Assembly: GCF_003253745.1 (NCBI RefSeq) | Contig: NZ_MZXV01000032.1 | Span: 372,001 to 436,000, forward strand | Direction of reading: 5' to 3' | Length of the DNA stretch: 64,000 nt | Source: Mesorhizobium kowhaii | GTDB lineage: Bacteria > Pseudomonadota > Alphaproteobacteria > Rhizobiales > Rhizobiaceae | Shown here: piece by piece, positions 51,441 through 60,890 of the stretch | Numbering within the stretch: position 1 is the first letter of the stretch | Layout of the letters: every line of letters begins with the position of its first letter | The notes under the pieces: generated by a model | What the model was told of the DNA's origin: nothing | Databases searched by the model: none | The model's input: only the letters and a program-made list of their open reading frames with translations | Position numbers and translations under genes: made by a program

Positions 51441-52655
51441 ATGCCTTTTGGAGACGAGCCGCGGAGCGCAGAACGGCGTGTGCTGGTCGTGTCCCACGAT
51501 CCGGCCTTTCCGCCGGCGTCCGGCGCGGATCTGCGGAACCATCGCAACGCCGTGTCGGCAGCGGCATTCGGACCGGTCTGCCTGGCGTCGGTGCGGCCGC
51601 AGGCCGTGGAAGCAGTCGATCCGCCAATCCGCATCGAGGCCCTGTCGATCGAAGGAGAAGCCCGCACCGGTTCGATCGGATGGTGGCGCTTAAGGGCAGA
51701 GCATCGTATTTCGCGCTCCGCCTTGATGCGGCTGGAGACACTGGTTCGCGACTTCCGCCCGGACACAATTGTGGTCGAGGGCATTGGCCTGTTCAAGCTG
51801 CTGCGGCCTTTGAGACCGCTGACAAAACAGCTCATCCTCGACATGCACAATGTCGAGTCTGACCTGGCGGGGCAATTGCATCGCGCCGATAGAGCGCGAT
51901 CTGCCGCGGCCAGGCTCGCCACGGCCCTTGCCATCAGGCGCCTCGAAAGAAAGGCGCTTGCCCTCGTCGACAGGGTCTGGGTCTGCTCGAACGAGGATCG
52001 CGAAAGGCTGATGACCCTTTTCCCGCTCAAGGTGCCGGTCGATGTCGTTCCGAACGGAATTCCCCACGCCGGCGATATCCCCGAAACACTGCCCGCCGAG
52101 GCTGCGGCCGACAAGACCTTTCCGGTGATCCTGTTCGTCGGCCATCTCGACTATCCGCCAAACGTCGATGCCGTCGAGCGGTTAGCCGGCACCATATTGC
52201 CCCGCATCCGCCAAACTTTGCCGGCGGCGACACTGGCTATTGCCGGCCGCAGGCCGAAGCCTGCCGTGTGGGCGCTGGCGCGATTGCCTGGTGTGGAGCT
52301 CGTCGAAGACCCCGAAACGATGGCGCCGCTCTTGTCCAGGGCGCATCTCACCATCATCCCGCTTGCGGCAGGCGGCGGCACGCGTATCAAGATCCTGGAG
52401 GCGATGGCCTGGGGCGTGCCGGTGATCGCCACGCCGCTGGCCGCCGAGGGGCTGGGCCTGGTCGAGACCGAAGAATTGCTGTTGTCAGATAGCGATGAGG
52501 AGCTTGCCGAGATGGCGGTCGGGCTTTGCCTGGATGCTGAACGCAGAGCAAAGCAGCGCATCCACGCGCATCAAGCGGTCTGGGCCAGGTTCGGCCCGCG
52601 AGCCATCCGCGACGCCGTTCGCAACGGGCTGGGACTGGACAAGGCTGGTGCATGA
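51441..52655 (+). CDS. Glycosyltransferase family 4
   Basis: The 404-residue GT-B protein begins RVLVVSHDPAFPPASGADLRNH and has LILDMHNVESDLAG, VWVCSNEDRERL, VVPNGIP and the donor site LSRAHLTIIPLAAGGGTRIKILEAMAWGVPVIATPLAAEG (about residues 300-340). It would use an NDP-sugar, but the acceptor is unknown. ATG 51441 is chosen; a GTG at 51420 is possible. It lies downstream of the flavin reductase and may share its transcript. Confidence 0.78.
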   Translation: MPFGDEPRSAERRVLVVSHDPAFPPASGADLRNHRNAVSAAAFGPVCLASVRPQAVEAVDPPIRIEALSIEGEARTGSIGWWRLRAEHRISRSALMRLETLVRDFRPDTIVVEGIGLFKLLRPLRPLTKQLILDMHNVESDLAGQLHRADRARSAAARLATALAIRRLERKALALVDRVWVCSNEDRERLMTLFPLKVPVDVVPNGIPHAGDIPETLPAEAAADKTFPVILFVGHLDYPPNVDAVERLAGTILPRIRQTLPAATLAIAGRRPKPAVWALARLPGVELVEDPETMAPLLSRAHLTIIPLAAGGGTRIKILEAMAWGVPVIATPLAAEGLGLVETEELLLSDSDEELAEMAVGLCLDAERRAKQRIHAHQAVWARFGPRAIRDAVRNGLGLDKAGA

Positions 52656-52677
52656 TTGAGGCGCAGAAGTGCCGACT

Positions 52678-53253
52678 TCAGTCGTGCAATTCCCGCGATA
52701 TCGGCGGACCTATCGAAAAACCGGAGAACGTGACCTCAAAACCCTCGCGTTGCGGCGAACAGCACATCATGCCGACATCGACCGCCTTCGAGATCGGAAA
52801 ATAGGCGAGCCGCACGGGCTTCCACTGGCCGTCGGAAGCGTCGAGATACTGGATGCGAATCGTCTCGGCATGACGGGTCAAGCGGATCCGCACACCGTGC
52901 GGGCTGGCCGCAATGGTGGCCAGCGACCAGTCCGAAGCATCGTTGGTGACGACGACGGAAAAATACATCACGCCGTCGGTATATTCGATGCCTGCCTTGA
53001 TCCAGTGGGTTTCGCTGAGCCGGACCATCAATCCGGCCTGGTCGTAGAGCACCTCGTAGCGCCCTTCGACCGTGACTTCGGCGGTGAAATCGCCTTCGAC
53101 CGGCCGGTACAGGAAGTGGCCATTGTCGCGCCAGAAACCATAGAAGGTCTCACGCCAGAAATCGGTCTCCTTGCCGGTGCGCACACGAACGGTATCGCCG
53201 TCGATGGCATGGTGCGGCGGCGGATTGAGCCAGGTCAGGTCTTGCAATGGCAT
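52678..53253 (-). CDS. DUF1349 (concanavalin-like) protein
   Basis: The 191-residue protein has the beta-sandwich pattern of DUF1349: FRD-like FLYRPVEGDFTAEVTVEG, YDQAGLMVRLSETHWIKAGIEY and GMMCCSPQREGFEVTFSGF. Members have been annotated as regulators of enolase-like proteins, without firm function. It is convergent with the GT4 gene, and a tandem repeat lies upstream. Confidence 0.82.
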   Translation of the reverse strand: MPLQDLTWLNPPPHHAIDGDTVRVRTGKETDFWRETFYGFWRDNGHFLYRPVEGDFTAEVTVEGRYEVLYDQAGLMVRLSETHWIKAGIEYTDGVMYFSVVVTNDASDWSLATIAASPHGVRIRLTRHAETIRIQYLDASDGQWKPVRLAYFPISKAVDVGMMCCSPQREGFEVTFSGFSIGPPISRELHD

Positions 53254-53296
53254 CGTTTCGCGCCGGTCCGGTATTGTCGATGTTGGCGTGTCGCAG

Positions 53297-53411
53297 GCAT
53301 GATCGGCCGGCGGCCGATCAGCCCGGCATGATCGGCCGGCGGCCGATCAGCCCGGCATGATCGGCCGGCGGCCGATCAGCCCGGCATGATCGGCGGTGGC
53401 CGATCAGCCTG
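53297..53411. repeat. 29-bp tandem palindromic repeat
   Basis: Three exact 29-base units start at 53297, 53326 and 53355, and a diverged fourth at 53384. Each unit contains an almost perfect dyad, TGATCGGCCG / CGGCCGATCA around a single central base. The fourth copy overlaps the aldehyde dehydrogenase stop codon. The array could form alternate hairpins and end transcription of that gene. Confidence 0.85.
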
Positions 53412-54843
53412 AGAACGTATAGGCGGTCTTCACCGTGGTGTAGAATTCCGCGGCATAGCGGCCCTGTTCGCGCGGGCCATAGCTCGATCCCTTGCGGCCG
53501 CCGAAGGGAACATGGAAGTCGACACCCGCCGTCGGCAGATTGACCATCACCATGCCGGCCTCCGAATTGCGCTTGAAGTGCGTGGCATGCTTGAGGCTCG
53601 AGGTGCAGATGCCCGAGGTCAATCCGAACGGCGTATCGTTGGCGACGACCAGCGCCTCGTCGTAGTCCTTGACGCGGATGACGCTGGCGACAGGCCCGAA
53701 AATCTCCTCGCGCGAACTGCGCATGGCGTTGGTGGCCTGCGTCAGCAGCGCCGGCTGCAGGTAGAAGCCCGGCGCCTTGCGGTCGAGCCGCTCGCCGCCG
53801 AAGGCAAGCTCGGCGCCTTCCGCGCGGCCGATGGCGATGTAGTCCTCGTCCTGCTTCAGCTGGGTCGCGTCGACGACCGGACCGATCTGGGTTTGCGCAT
53901 CGAGCGCGTCGCCGATGACCAGTTTGCCCATGCGATCCTTGAGCGCGTCGACGAAACGGTCATGGATGGCGTCGGTCACGATCAGCCTGGACGAGGCCGT
54001 GCAGCGCTGGCCGGTCGAGAAGAAGGCACCGTTGAGCGCGCAATCGACAGCGACCGCAAGGTCGGCATCGTCAAGCACGACCAGCGGGTTCTTGCCGCCC
54101 ATTTCGAGCTGGAACTTGCGCATGTGCTCAATGCTTGCGGCGGCGACGCGCTTGCCGGTGCCGACCGAGCCGGTGAAGCTGATGGCGTTGACATCGGGGC
54201 TGTCGAGCATGGCCTGACCAACGACCGAGCCCTTGCCCATGACGAGATTGAGCACGCCCTTCGGAAGCCCGGCGCGATGCAGGATGTCGACGATGGACCA
54301 GGCGCTCTCGGGAACCAGCTCCGCCGGCTTGAAGACGACGGTGTTGCCATGCGCCAGCGCCGGAGCGATCTTCCAGGCCGGAATGGCGATCGGGAAATTC
54401 CACGGCGTGATGATGCCGACCACGCCGACCGCTTCCCGGGTGATCTCGACGCCGACGCCCGGCCGCACGCTTGGCACGACCTCGCCTGACAGGCGCAATG
54501 TTTCGCCGGCAAAGAAATCGAAAATCTGGGCGGCGCGAACGGTCTCGCCGATGCCTTCGGCCAGTGTCTTGCCTTCCTCACGCGCCAGGTTGCGGCCGAT
54601 CTCGTCCTTGCGCGCCATAATCTCGTCCGAGGCCTTTTTCAGCACCGCGTGGCGCGCCAGCGGGCCGGACCGTGACCATGCCGGGAACGCCGCCTTGGCG
54701 GCGGCGATTGCCTGCCCCGCCTGCGCGGCTCCCGCCGAGGCATAGTCGCCAACGACATCGCCGGTATCCGAAGGGTTGATGTTGCGGGAACCGGCGTCGC
54801 CGACCCATTCGCCATCGATGAGGTTCTGTCGAAACGGGATCAT
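53404..54843 (-). CDS. NAD(P)-dependent aldehyde dehydrogenase
   Basis: The 479-residue enzyme has TPWNFPIAIPAWKIAPAL, the catalytic Glu in ...FQLEMGGKNPLVV and the catalytic Cys in FFSTGQRCTASSRLIV, followed by EEIFGPVASVI. It resembles semialdehyde-type dehydrogenases (such as 2,5-dioxovalerate dehydrogenase) but the substrate cannot be fixed from sequence. ATG 54843 has AGGAAG upstream; the extension upstream is not conserved. A TetR regulator is divergent, 272 bases away. Confidence 0.87.
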   Translation of the reverse strand: MIPFRQNLIDGEWVGDAGSRNINPSDTGDVVGDYASAGAAQAGQAIAAAKAAFPAWSRSGPLARHAVLKKASDEIMARKDEIGRNLAREEGKTLAEGIGETVRAAQIFDFFAGETLRLSGEVVPSVRPGVGVEITREAVGVVGIITPWNFPIAIPAWKIAPALAHGNTVVFKPAELVPESAWSIVDILHRAGLPKGVLNLVMGKGSVVGQAMLDSPDVNAISFTGSVGTGKRVAAASIEHMRKFQLEMGGKNPLVVLDDADLAVAVDCALNGAFFSTGQRCTASSRLIVTDAIHDRFVDALKDRMGKLVIGDALDAQTQIGPVVDATQLKQDEDYIAIGRAEGAELAFGGERLDRKAPGFYLQPALLTQATNAMRSSREEIFGPVASVIRVKDYDEALVVANDTPFGLTSGICTSSLKHATHFKRNSEAGMVMVNLPTAGVDFHVPFGGRKGSSYGPREQGRYAAEFYTTVKTAYTFSG

Positions 54844-55115
54844 GTCTTGTCTTCCTGCTGGTTGGCCGCGCGGCGGCATCTGTCTGAATTGGTATTTGCC
54901 AGACAATTGCCTTGCGGGAAAGCATGCAGTGGGCCAGCCGCCCGCGACAAAAATCCCTGGCCTGGCATCATGCCGATGGCGCGGCGGCGATAGCGCCATA
55001 CGATCCCCACTCCGGCTAACATCCGTGAGGCATCATCCGAGCCCGGTCGAAATGACCTGGACAGCAGTGTCCATAGCCTTGATTTGCCTGATGCAGCGTG
55101 TCATGCGTCGTGCCG

Positions 55116-55775
55116 ATGGAAGCCACCGATACGACGATCCAACGCGCCGGCGCCACCGGAAACATCAAGGCCACTCGCGAAGACTGGCTCAAGCTTGCGC
55201 TTGAAACGTTGATCTCGGATGGTGTCGAACGCGTCCGCGTGCTGACGCTTGGCCAGAAGCTCGACGTGTCGCGCTCCAGCTTCTACTGGTATTTCAAGAG
55301 CCGTCAGGACCTGCTCGACCAGTTGCTGGACTACTGGCGGCAGACCAACACCCGGTTCATCGTCGAACGCGCCATGCGGCCCTCCGCGACCGTCATCCGC
55401 GGGGTGATGAGCATTTTCGAATGCTGGGTCGACGAAAGGCTGTTCGATCCGCAGCTCGATTTCGCGATCAGGGCCTGGGCGCGTCGCTCACCTGCCATCC
55501 GGCGCGCGCTCGACGAGGCTGACGAGGAGCGCGTCAATGCCATTCGCGACATGTTCATGCGTCATGGCTATGACGAAGAAGACGCGTTCGTGCGCGCCCG
55601 CGTGCTCTATTTCATGCAGATCGGCTATTACTCGCTCGAACTCAACGAGCCTATGAGCAGCCGCCTGGCTCAGGTCGCCTTGTATCTGCGCAGCTTCACC
55701 GGCCAGGAGCCTCCGGCGGAGGATGTCGAGGAGTTCTCGCGCTATGTCGAGGAGACGATTTCGCGCAAACGCTAG
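55116..55775 (+). CDS. TetR-family transcriptional regulator
   Basis: The 219-residue protein has an N-terminal TetR DNA-binding domain (TREDWLKLALETLISDG ... LTLGQKLDVSRSSFYWYFKSRQDLLDQLLDYW) and an all-helical ligand domain. It lies between the aldehyde dehydrogenase (divergent) and soxB (same direction), so it may control either. Start choice between GTG 55098, GTG 55110 and ATG 55116 is open. Confidence 0.82.
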   Translation: MEATDTTIQRAGATGNIKATREDWLKLALETLISDGVERVRVLTLGQKLDVSRSSFYWYFKSRQDLLDQLLDYWRQTNTRFIVERAMRPSATVIRGVMSIFECWVDERLFDPQLDFAIRAWARRSPAIRRALDEADEERVNAIRDMFMRHGYDEEDAFVRARVLYFMQIGYYSLELNEPMSSRLAQVALYLRSFTGQEPPAEDVEEFSRYVEETISRKR

Positions 55776-55812
55776 CACCATCCGCTGCGTGCAGGATCGA
55801 CAGGCGTACTAG

Positions 55813-55822
55813 ACATATATGT
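55813..55822. promoter_or_regulatory. Palindrome upstream of soxB
   Basis: ACATATATGT is a perfect 10-base palindrome in an AT-rich stretch 50 bases before soxB, flanked by direct repeats of ACTAG (55808 and 55831). It may be the operator of the adjacent TetR regulator or part of the sox promoter. Confidence 0.3.
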
Positions 55823-55871
55823 ACAATACTACTAGGCTTTGCCGTGAGAAATCAGGTTTGCCCGGCACGCC

Positions 55872-57125
55872 ATGACCAGAATTTATTCCGCTTTGTCGCT
55901 CTTCAAGGAGGGGCTGGCCGGCCAGACTGGCTGGCAGCCGGCCTGGCGCTCGCCCGAGCCGAAGCCGTCCTATGACGTGATCGTCATTGGCGGCGGCGGC
56001 CATGGGCTGGCGACGGCCTATTACCTGGCCAAGAACCACAACATCACTGGGGTGGCGGTGCTGGAAAAGGGCTGGATCGGCGGCGGCAACACCGGCCGCA
56101 ACACCACCGTGGTGCGCTCCAACTACTACTATCCGGAAAGCGTCGAGCTCTATAGCCTGGCGCACCGGCTCTACGAAGGACTGTCCAGGGACCTCAACTA
56201 CAATGTCATGCTGTCGCAGCGCGGCATGGTCAATCTTTGTCACAGCACCGCTGAAATGGAGGTCGGCGCGCGCACCGTCAACGCCATGCAGATCAATGGC
56301 ATCGATGCGGAGCTGTTTTCGCCAGAGGATGTGCGCCGGGTGGCGCCGATCTACAATTTCTCAGCCGACGCCCGCTTCCCGGTGTTCGGTGGCATCTGGC
56401 AAGGCCGGGCCGGCACGGCGCGCCATGACGCGGTTGCCTGGGGTTACGCGCGGGCGGCGAGCCGGCTCGGCGTCGATATCATCCAAAACTGCGAGATCAC
56501 CGATTTCATCATCGAGGGCGGCCGCTGCCGCGGCGTCCAGACGACGCGTGGCGCGATCCGTGCCGGCCGCATCGGCATGGCGGTGGCCGGGCATTCCTCG
56601 GTGCTGGCGGCCAAGGCCGGTTTTCGCTTGCCGATCAATTCCTACGCGCTGCAGGCCTGCGTTTCCGAGCCGGTCAAGCCGATCCTCGATACGGTGGTGC
56701 TGTCGCCAGGCACCGGCGTCTATGTCAGCCAGTCGGACAAGGGCGAGATCGTCATCGGCGGCGGGCTCGACCGCATCCCCTCCTATGCGCAGCGCGGCAA
56801 TCTGCCGACCTTGGAGACGGTGATTGCCGGCCTGCTGGAGATGTTCCCGATCTTCGGCCAGCTGAAGCTGATGCGGCAATGGGCCGGCATCGTCGATGTC
56901 GTGCCGGACTCCTCGCCGATCATCGGAGAATCGCCGTTGCCCGGCCTGTTCCTCAATTGCGGCTGGGGTACGGGCGGCTTCAAGGCCATCCCCGCCGGCG
57001 GCACGCTGCTGGCGCAATTGCTGGCAACAGGCAAACACAACGACATCAGCCGTCCGTTCGACCTGGATCGCTTCGCCAGCGGGCGGCTGATCGACGAAGC
57101 GGCCGGCTCCGGCATCGCGCACTGA
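55872..57125 (+). CDS. soxB: Sarcosine oxidase beta subunit
   Basis: The 417-residue flavoprotein has YDVIVIGGGGHGLATAYYLAKNH (FAD site), GWIGGGNTGRNTTVVRSNYYYPES with the covalent-FMN region typical of SoxB, and GLFLNCGWGTGGFKAIPAGG. Heterotetrameric sarcosine oxidase demethylates sarcosine to glycine, giving hydrogen peroxide and 5,10-methylene-tetrahydrofolate. First gene of soxBDAG. Confidence 0.93.
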   Translation: MTRIYSALSLFKEGLAGQTGWQPAWRSPEPKPSYDVIVIGGGGHGLATAYYLAKNHNITGVAVLEKGWIGGGNTGRNTTVVRSNYYYPESVELYSLAHRLYEGLSRDLNYNVMLSQRGMVNLCHSTAEMEVGARTVNAMQINGIDAELFSPEDVRRVAPIYNFSADARFPVFGGIWQGRAGTARHDAVAWGYARAASRLGVDIIQNCEITDFIIEGGRCRGVQTTRGAIRAGRIGMAVAGHSSVLAAKAGFRLPINSYALQACVSEPVKPILDTVVLSPGTGVYVSQSDKGEIVIGGGLDRIPSYAQRGNLPTLETVIAGLLEMFPIFGQLKLMRQWAGIVDVVPDSSPIIGESPLPGLFLNCGWGTGGFKAIPAGGTLLAQLLATGKHNDISRPFDLDRFASGRLIDEAAGSGIAH

Positions 57126-57185
57126 TGCATGTCGCCCAAAAGTGCGCAGCGGTTTTGGGACAACAATAGGCATAGCGACAAAGAC
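57125..57185. repeat. Interspersed palindromic repeat, half copy, inside the sox operon
   Basis: Directly after the soxB stop, ATGCATGTCGCCCAAAAG... and GCGGTTTTGGGACAAC repeat the first module of the element at 5041. It fills the 71-base soxB-soxD gap, so it is transcribed within the operon. Confidence 0.65.
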
Positions 57186-57196
57186 CAGAGGCAATC

Positions 57197-57463
57197 ATGC
57201 AGCTTTTCCCTTGCCCGTTCTGCGGCCCGCGCGACGAAACCGAGTTCCACTATGGCGGCGATGCCGGCAATGCGCGACCGGACGGCGCAGGCATGCCGAT
57301 CGATCGCTGGGCTGACTACCTCTATCTGCGCACCAATCCGAAAGGCACGGCGCGCGAAATCTGGGTGCATATGAACTGCGGCGAGTTCTTCGTCATGGAA
57401 CGTGACACCGTCACCCACACGGTGCTGTCCTCAACCGCTCTCGGCGGGGAGCACGCGGCGTGA
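57197..57463 (+). CDS. soxD: Sarcosine oxidase delta subunit
   Basis: The 88-residue protein starts MQLFPCPFCGPRDETEFHYGG and has HMNCGEFF; the Cys and His residues bind the structural zinc of SoxD. The stop overlaps the soxA start by 4 bases. Confidence 0.93.
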   Translation: MQLFPCPFCGPRDETEFHYGGDAGNARPDGAGMPIDRWADYLYLRTNPKGTAREIWVHMNCGEFFVMERDTVTHTVLSSTALGGEHAA

Positions 57464-60343
57464 CCGCCTCGCGCCTCGCCACCGGTGGCAGCGCGATCGA
57501 CCGGTCGCGGGCGATCCGCTTCAGTTTCGACGGCGCCACCGTGCATGGCTTTGCCGGCGACACCATCGCCTCGGCGCTGCTCGCCGGCAATGTCGCGGTC
57601 GTCGGTCGCAGCTTCAAATATCACCGGCCGCGAGGCATCTGGGGCGCCGGCGTCGAGGAGCCGAACGCGCTGGTCGATATCGGCGGCAGCGTGCCGGCGA
57701 CGCCGAACACGCGGGCCACGACCGAGCCGGCGCGCGACGGGCTGGTGGCGAAGAGCGTCAACGCCACGCCCAGTGCGCTGGCCGATCGCAACGCCTTCCT
57801 CGATCGCTTCTCGCGCTTCATTCCAGCGGCGTTCTACTACAAGACCTTCATGTGGCCGGACTGGCACATGTTCGAGCCACGCATCCGCGCCATGGCGGGA
57901 CTGGGCAAGGTCGATACGGACTGGACATCGCCCAGTACAGCGGACCAGATCAACCATCATTGCGACTTGCTGGTGGTGGGTGCGGGACCGGCTGGGCTGG
58001 CCGCCGCAAAGCTGGCGTCTGGTGCCGGTCTGTCCGTCACGCTGGTCGACGACCAACTAAGGCCAGGCGGATCGCTCGGCCACCGGACTAGTGAGATCGA
58101 CGGCAGGCCGGCAGCCGTCTGGAGCGAGGAGACCGTTGCGGAGCTTGCCGCGGCCAGTCACCTGATCCTGCCTTCGACCACCGCCTTCGGCATTTACGAC
58201 CACAATCTGGTCGGGCTGAACCAGCGCCATCGCGACGGCCGGCCGGACACGCTGTGGCGGGTCAGGCCACGCCAGATCGTGCTGGCGACCGGCGCCATCG
58301 AACGGCCGCTGCCTTTCGCCAACAATGACCTGCCGGGCATCATGTCGGCGGATGCGGCGCTCGCCTATCTCAGGCGGCATGCGGTGCTGGTTGGCCGCCG
58401 CATCGTCGTCGCCACGAACAATGACAACGCCTATGAAGTGGCGGAGGCGCTCGCCGAGGCCGGTGCCGAAGTCACGCTTGTCGACCTGCGGCGGGACGGC
58501 ACGCCCGCCACGCCGGCCAATGTCCGGCTGGTCAAAGGGCGCGCCCTGGCTTCCGCCAACGGCAAGCTGCGCGTCGAGGGCGTGACGCTCGATGACGGCA
58601 CAAGGGTCGATGCCGATTGCGTGCTGGTCTCGGGTGGCTGGACGCCGACCATTCATCTCTTCGGCCAAGCCAAGGGCAAGCTCGCCTGGAGCGAGGCGCG
58701 CGCCGCCTTCCTGCCGGGCGATCCGGTCGATGGTATCGCCGTGGCAGGCGCCGCAGCGGGTGCGGTTTCCTTGTCGGAGGTGTTTGCAGGCGCCGGCAAG
58801 GCTGTTGCATCGCTTGGCCAAACGACAACAGCAGTACCGCGCAGCACCGGAGCGGAAGCGACGGGCGGCATTCTCGCGGCATGGCCGATGCCCGGCTCGA
58901 AGGGACGCATCTGGATCGACTACCAGAACGACGTGACGGTGAAGGACGTCGAACTGGCGGCACGCGAAAACTTCGTCTCGGTCGAACATTTGAAGCGCTA
59001 CACCACGCTCGGCATGGCGACCGACCAGGGCAAGACCTCCAACCTGCCGGGTCTCGCGCTGATGGCCGGGATCACCGGCCGCACGGTGCCGGAGGTCGGC
59101 ACCACCACCTATCGCCCGCCGTTCACGCCCGTGCCGCTGGCGAGCTTTGCCGGCGCGCGCGTCGGCGAACTGATGGCGCCGGTGCGCCGGCTTCCGCTCG
59201 AAAGTGTGCATCGCGCCAATGGCGCCGTCTTCCAGGAATATGGTGGTTGGCTGCGCCCGGCCCATTATGGCGGCGGCGACGCGGAGCGCTCTATCGCGGA
59301 CGAGGCACGGCGCGGCGCGTCAGTCGGTCGCGCTGTTCGACGGTTCGACTCTCGGCAAGATCGAGGTGATCGGACCAAAGGCGGCCGAATTCGTCGATTT
59401 CATCTACTACAACACCATGTCGACGCTGAAGCCCGGCCGCTGCCGCTATGGCTTCATGCTGTCGGAAAATGGCGTGGTCTTCGACGACGGCGTGCTGGTG
59501 CGCCTGGACGAGCATCGTTTCGTCGTGTCGTGCTCGTCCTCGCATGTCACTGCCGTGCATGCGCGGCTGGAGGAATGGCGCCAGGACCGCTTCGGGCGTG
59601 GCGCCGTCTACATCCACAACGCCACCGCCGAAATGGCGACGCTGACCGTTTCGGGGCCGAACGCCCGGAAACTGCTCGAAACGCTGGATCTCGGCCTCTC
59701 GCTGGCCGATGCCGACCTCCCGCATATGGCGGTCGGCCATGGCACCTATGCCGGCGACGAGGTCCGCATCGCCCGCGTCAGCTTCACCGGCGACAGGAGC
59801 TACGAAATCTCGATCCGGGCTGATCGTGCCGAGCCGCTATGGGTGCATCTGCGCCATTCCGGCCAGGCGTTCGACGCCGTTGTCATCGGCCTCGAGGCGC
59901 TGATGATCCTGCGGGCGGAGAAGGGGTTTATCGTCATCGGCAAGGACACTGACGGCACCACGCTGCCGCATGATCTCGGCGTCGAGGGTCCGCGCGCCAA
60001 GCGTCAGAGCGAATTCGTCGGCCGCCGCTCGCTGTTCACCGAAGAGGCTTCGCGCGGCGATCGCATGCAGCTTGTCGGCTTGACAGTGCCGCATGGCGAA
60101 GCGCCGCTCCCGACTGGCGCGCATGGCATCAGACGGAGCGACGGCGGATTGCGCAGCCAGGGCTTTGTCACCTCGAGCTACCAGAGCCCAGCACTCGGTC
60201 GTCCGGTCGCGCTTGGCCTGATCGAGCGCGGCGCGGCCCGCCACGGAGAGACGGTCGAAATCCACCATCTCGGCAAGCTCAGGACGGCGACGATTGCCGC
60301 CCCTTGCGCCTTCGACCCGGCAGGAGACCGGCTGCATGCGTGA
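57460..60343 (+). pseudogene. soxA: Sarcosine oxidase alpha subunit, frameshifted
   Basis: The reading from 57460 gives a normal SoxA N-terminal half: IRFSFDGATVHGFAGDTIASALLAG, SFKYHRPRGIWGAG, the FAD motif LLVVGAGPAGLAAAKLASGAGL and DLPGIMSADAALAYLRRH. After about residue 616, near 59309-59317, it leaves the family. The continuation (ARQSVALFDGSTLGKIEVIGPKAAEF and the GcvT-like folate-binding C-terminal domain) is in the next frame to 60343. Removing one base there restores an about 960-residue SoxA. The local sequence (CACGGCGCGGCGCG) is prone to such errors, so this may be a real mutation or a sequencing error. The soxG gene overlaps the end. Confidence 0.85.
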
Positions 60344-60869
60344 TCTCGCGGAAAAATGGTCCGTCGCGCCGGACTGGCAGTCGGCAGTCATCACGGCACC
60401 CGGCCTCGTGGTGCGCGCAGTCCCCGGCCTCAATCAGCTGCTGGTCAGCGGCGATCTCGACGCGTGGTCGCTTATGTCCGGCGTGGACGGAACAGGTGTG
60501 GGTGCCTTTGGCACCGCGCAGGGCGAGCGCTATGCGGCGCGGCTGGCGCGCGACCGACTGCTTGTCGTGTCGAATACCCCACTCGCCATCGCGACGGGCT
60601 GGCACGCAGAAGGCTTCGCGGTGACGGCGATCAGCGCCGGGCTGCAGGTGTTCGAGGTCGAAGGCTCGGCGCTCGACGCTTTCATCGGGCGCGGGACGAC
60701 ACTCGATCCCAGGCAAGCGAGTGCCAGTGCAGCGCTTTCCTTCGCCGGCATCAGCGCCGTCGTCTATCGCCATCAGGACAGGCTGCGCATTCATGTCGAT
60801 CGCGGGCTTGCCGCCTATCTCTGGACATGGATGGAAACGGCGGCCAGCAACATCACCGCCGGATCATAG
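60336..60869 (+). CDS. soxG: Sarcosine oxidase gamma subunit
   Basis: The 177-residue protein has the SoxG pattern: LVVRAVPGLNQLLVSGD near the N-terminus, a central LLVVSNTPL segment and the C-terminal LRIHVDRGLAAYLWTWME. It overlaps the soxA end by 8 bases and completes soxBDAG. No folate genes follow directly in this window. Confidence 0.85.
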   Translation: MRDLAEKWSVAPDWQSAVITAPGLVVRAVPGLNQLLVSGDLDAWSLMSGVDGTGVGAFGTAQGERYAARLARDRLLVVSNTPLAIATGWHAEGFAVTAISAGLQVFEVEGSALDAFIGRGTTLDPRQASASAALSFAGISAVVYRHQDRLRIHVDRGLAAYLWTWMETAASNITAGS

Positions 60870-60890
60870 AATGAGCCGGCTATGATCTGG

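Noticed and set aside
53297..53411. Possible CRISPR array
   Set aside because: The 29-base units are directly joined with no spacers, and no cas genes are nearby; it is a tandem palindromic repeat.
59250..59350. Programmed ribosomal frameshift in soxA
   Set aside because: No slippery heptamer or downstream pseudoknot is apparent and SoxA is normally one continuous frame; a mutation or sequencing error is simpler.
57460..59823. SoxA as an intact 787-residue protein
   Set aside because: From about residue 617 the product becomes an Arg-rich out-of-frame sequence, while the true C-terminal half continues in the next frame.
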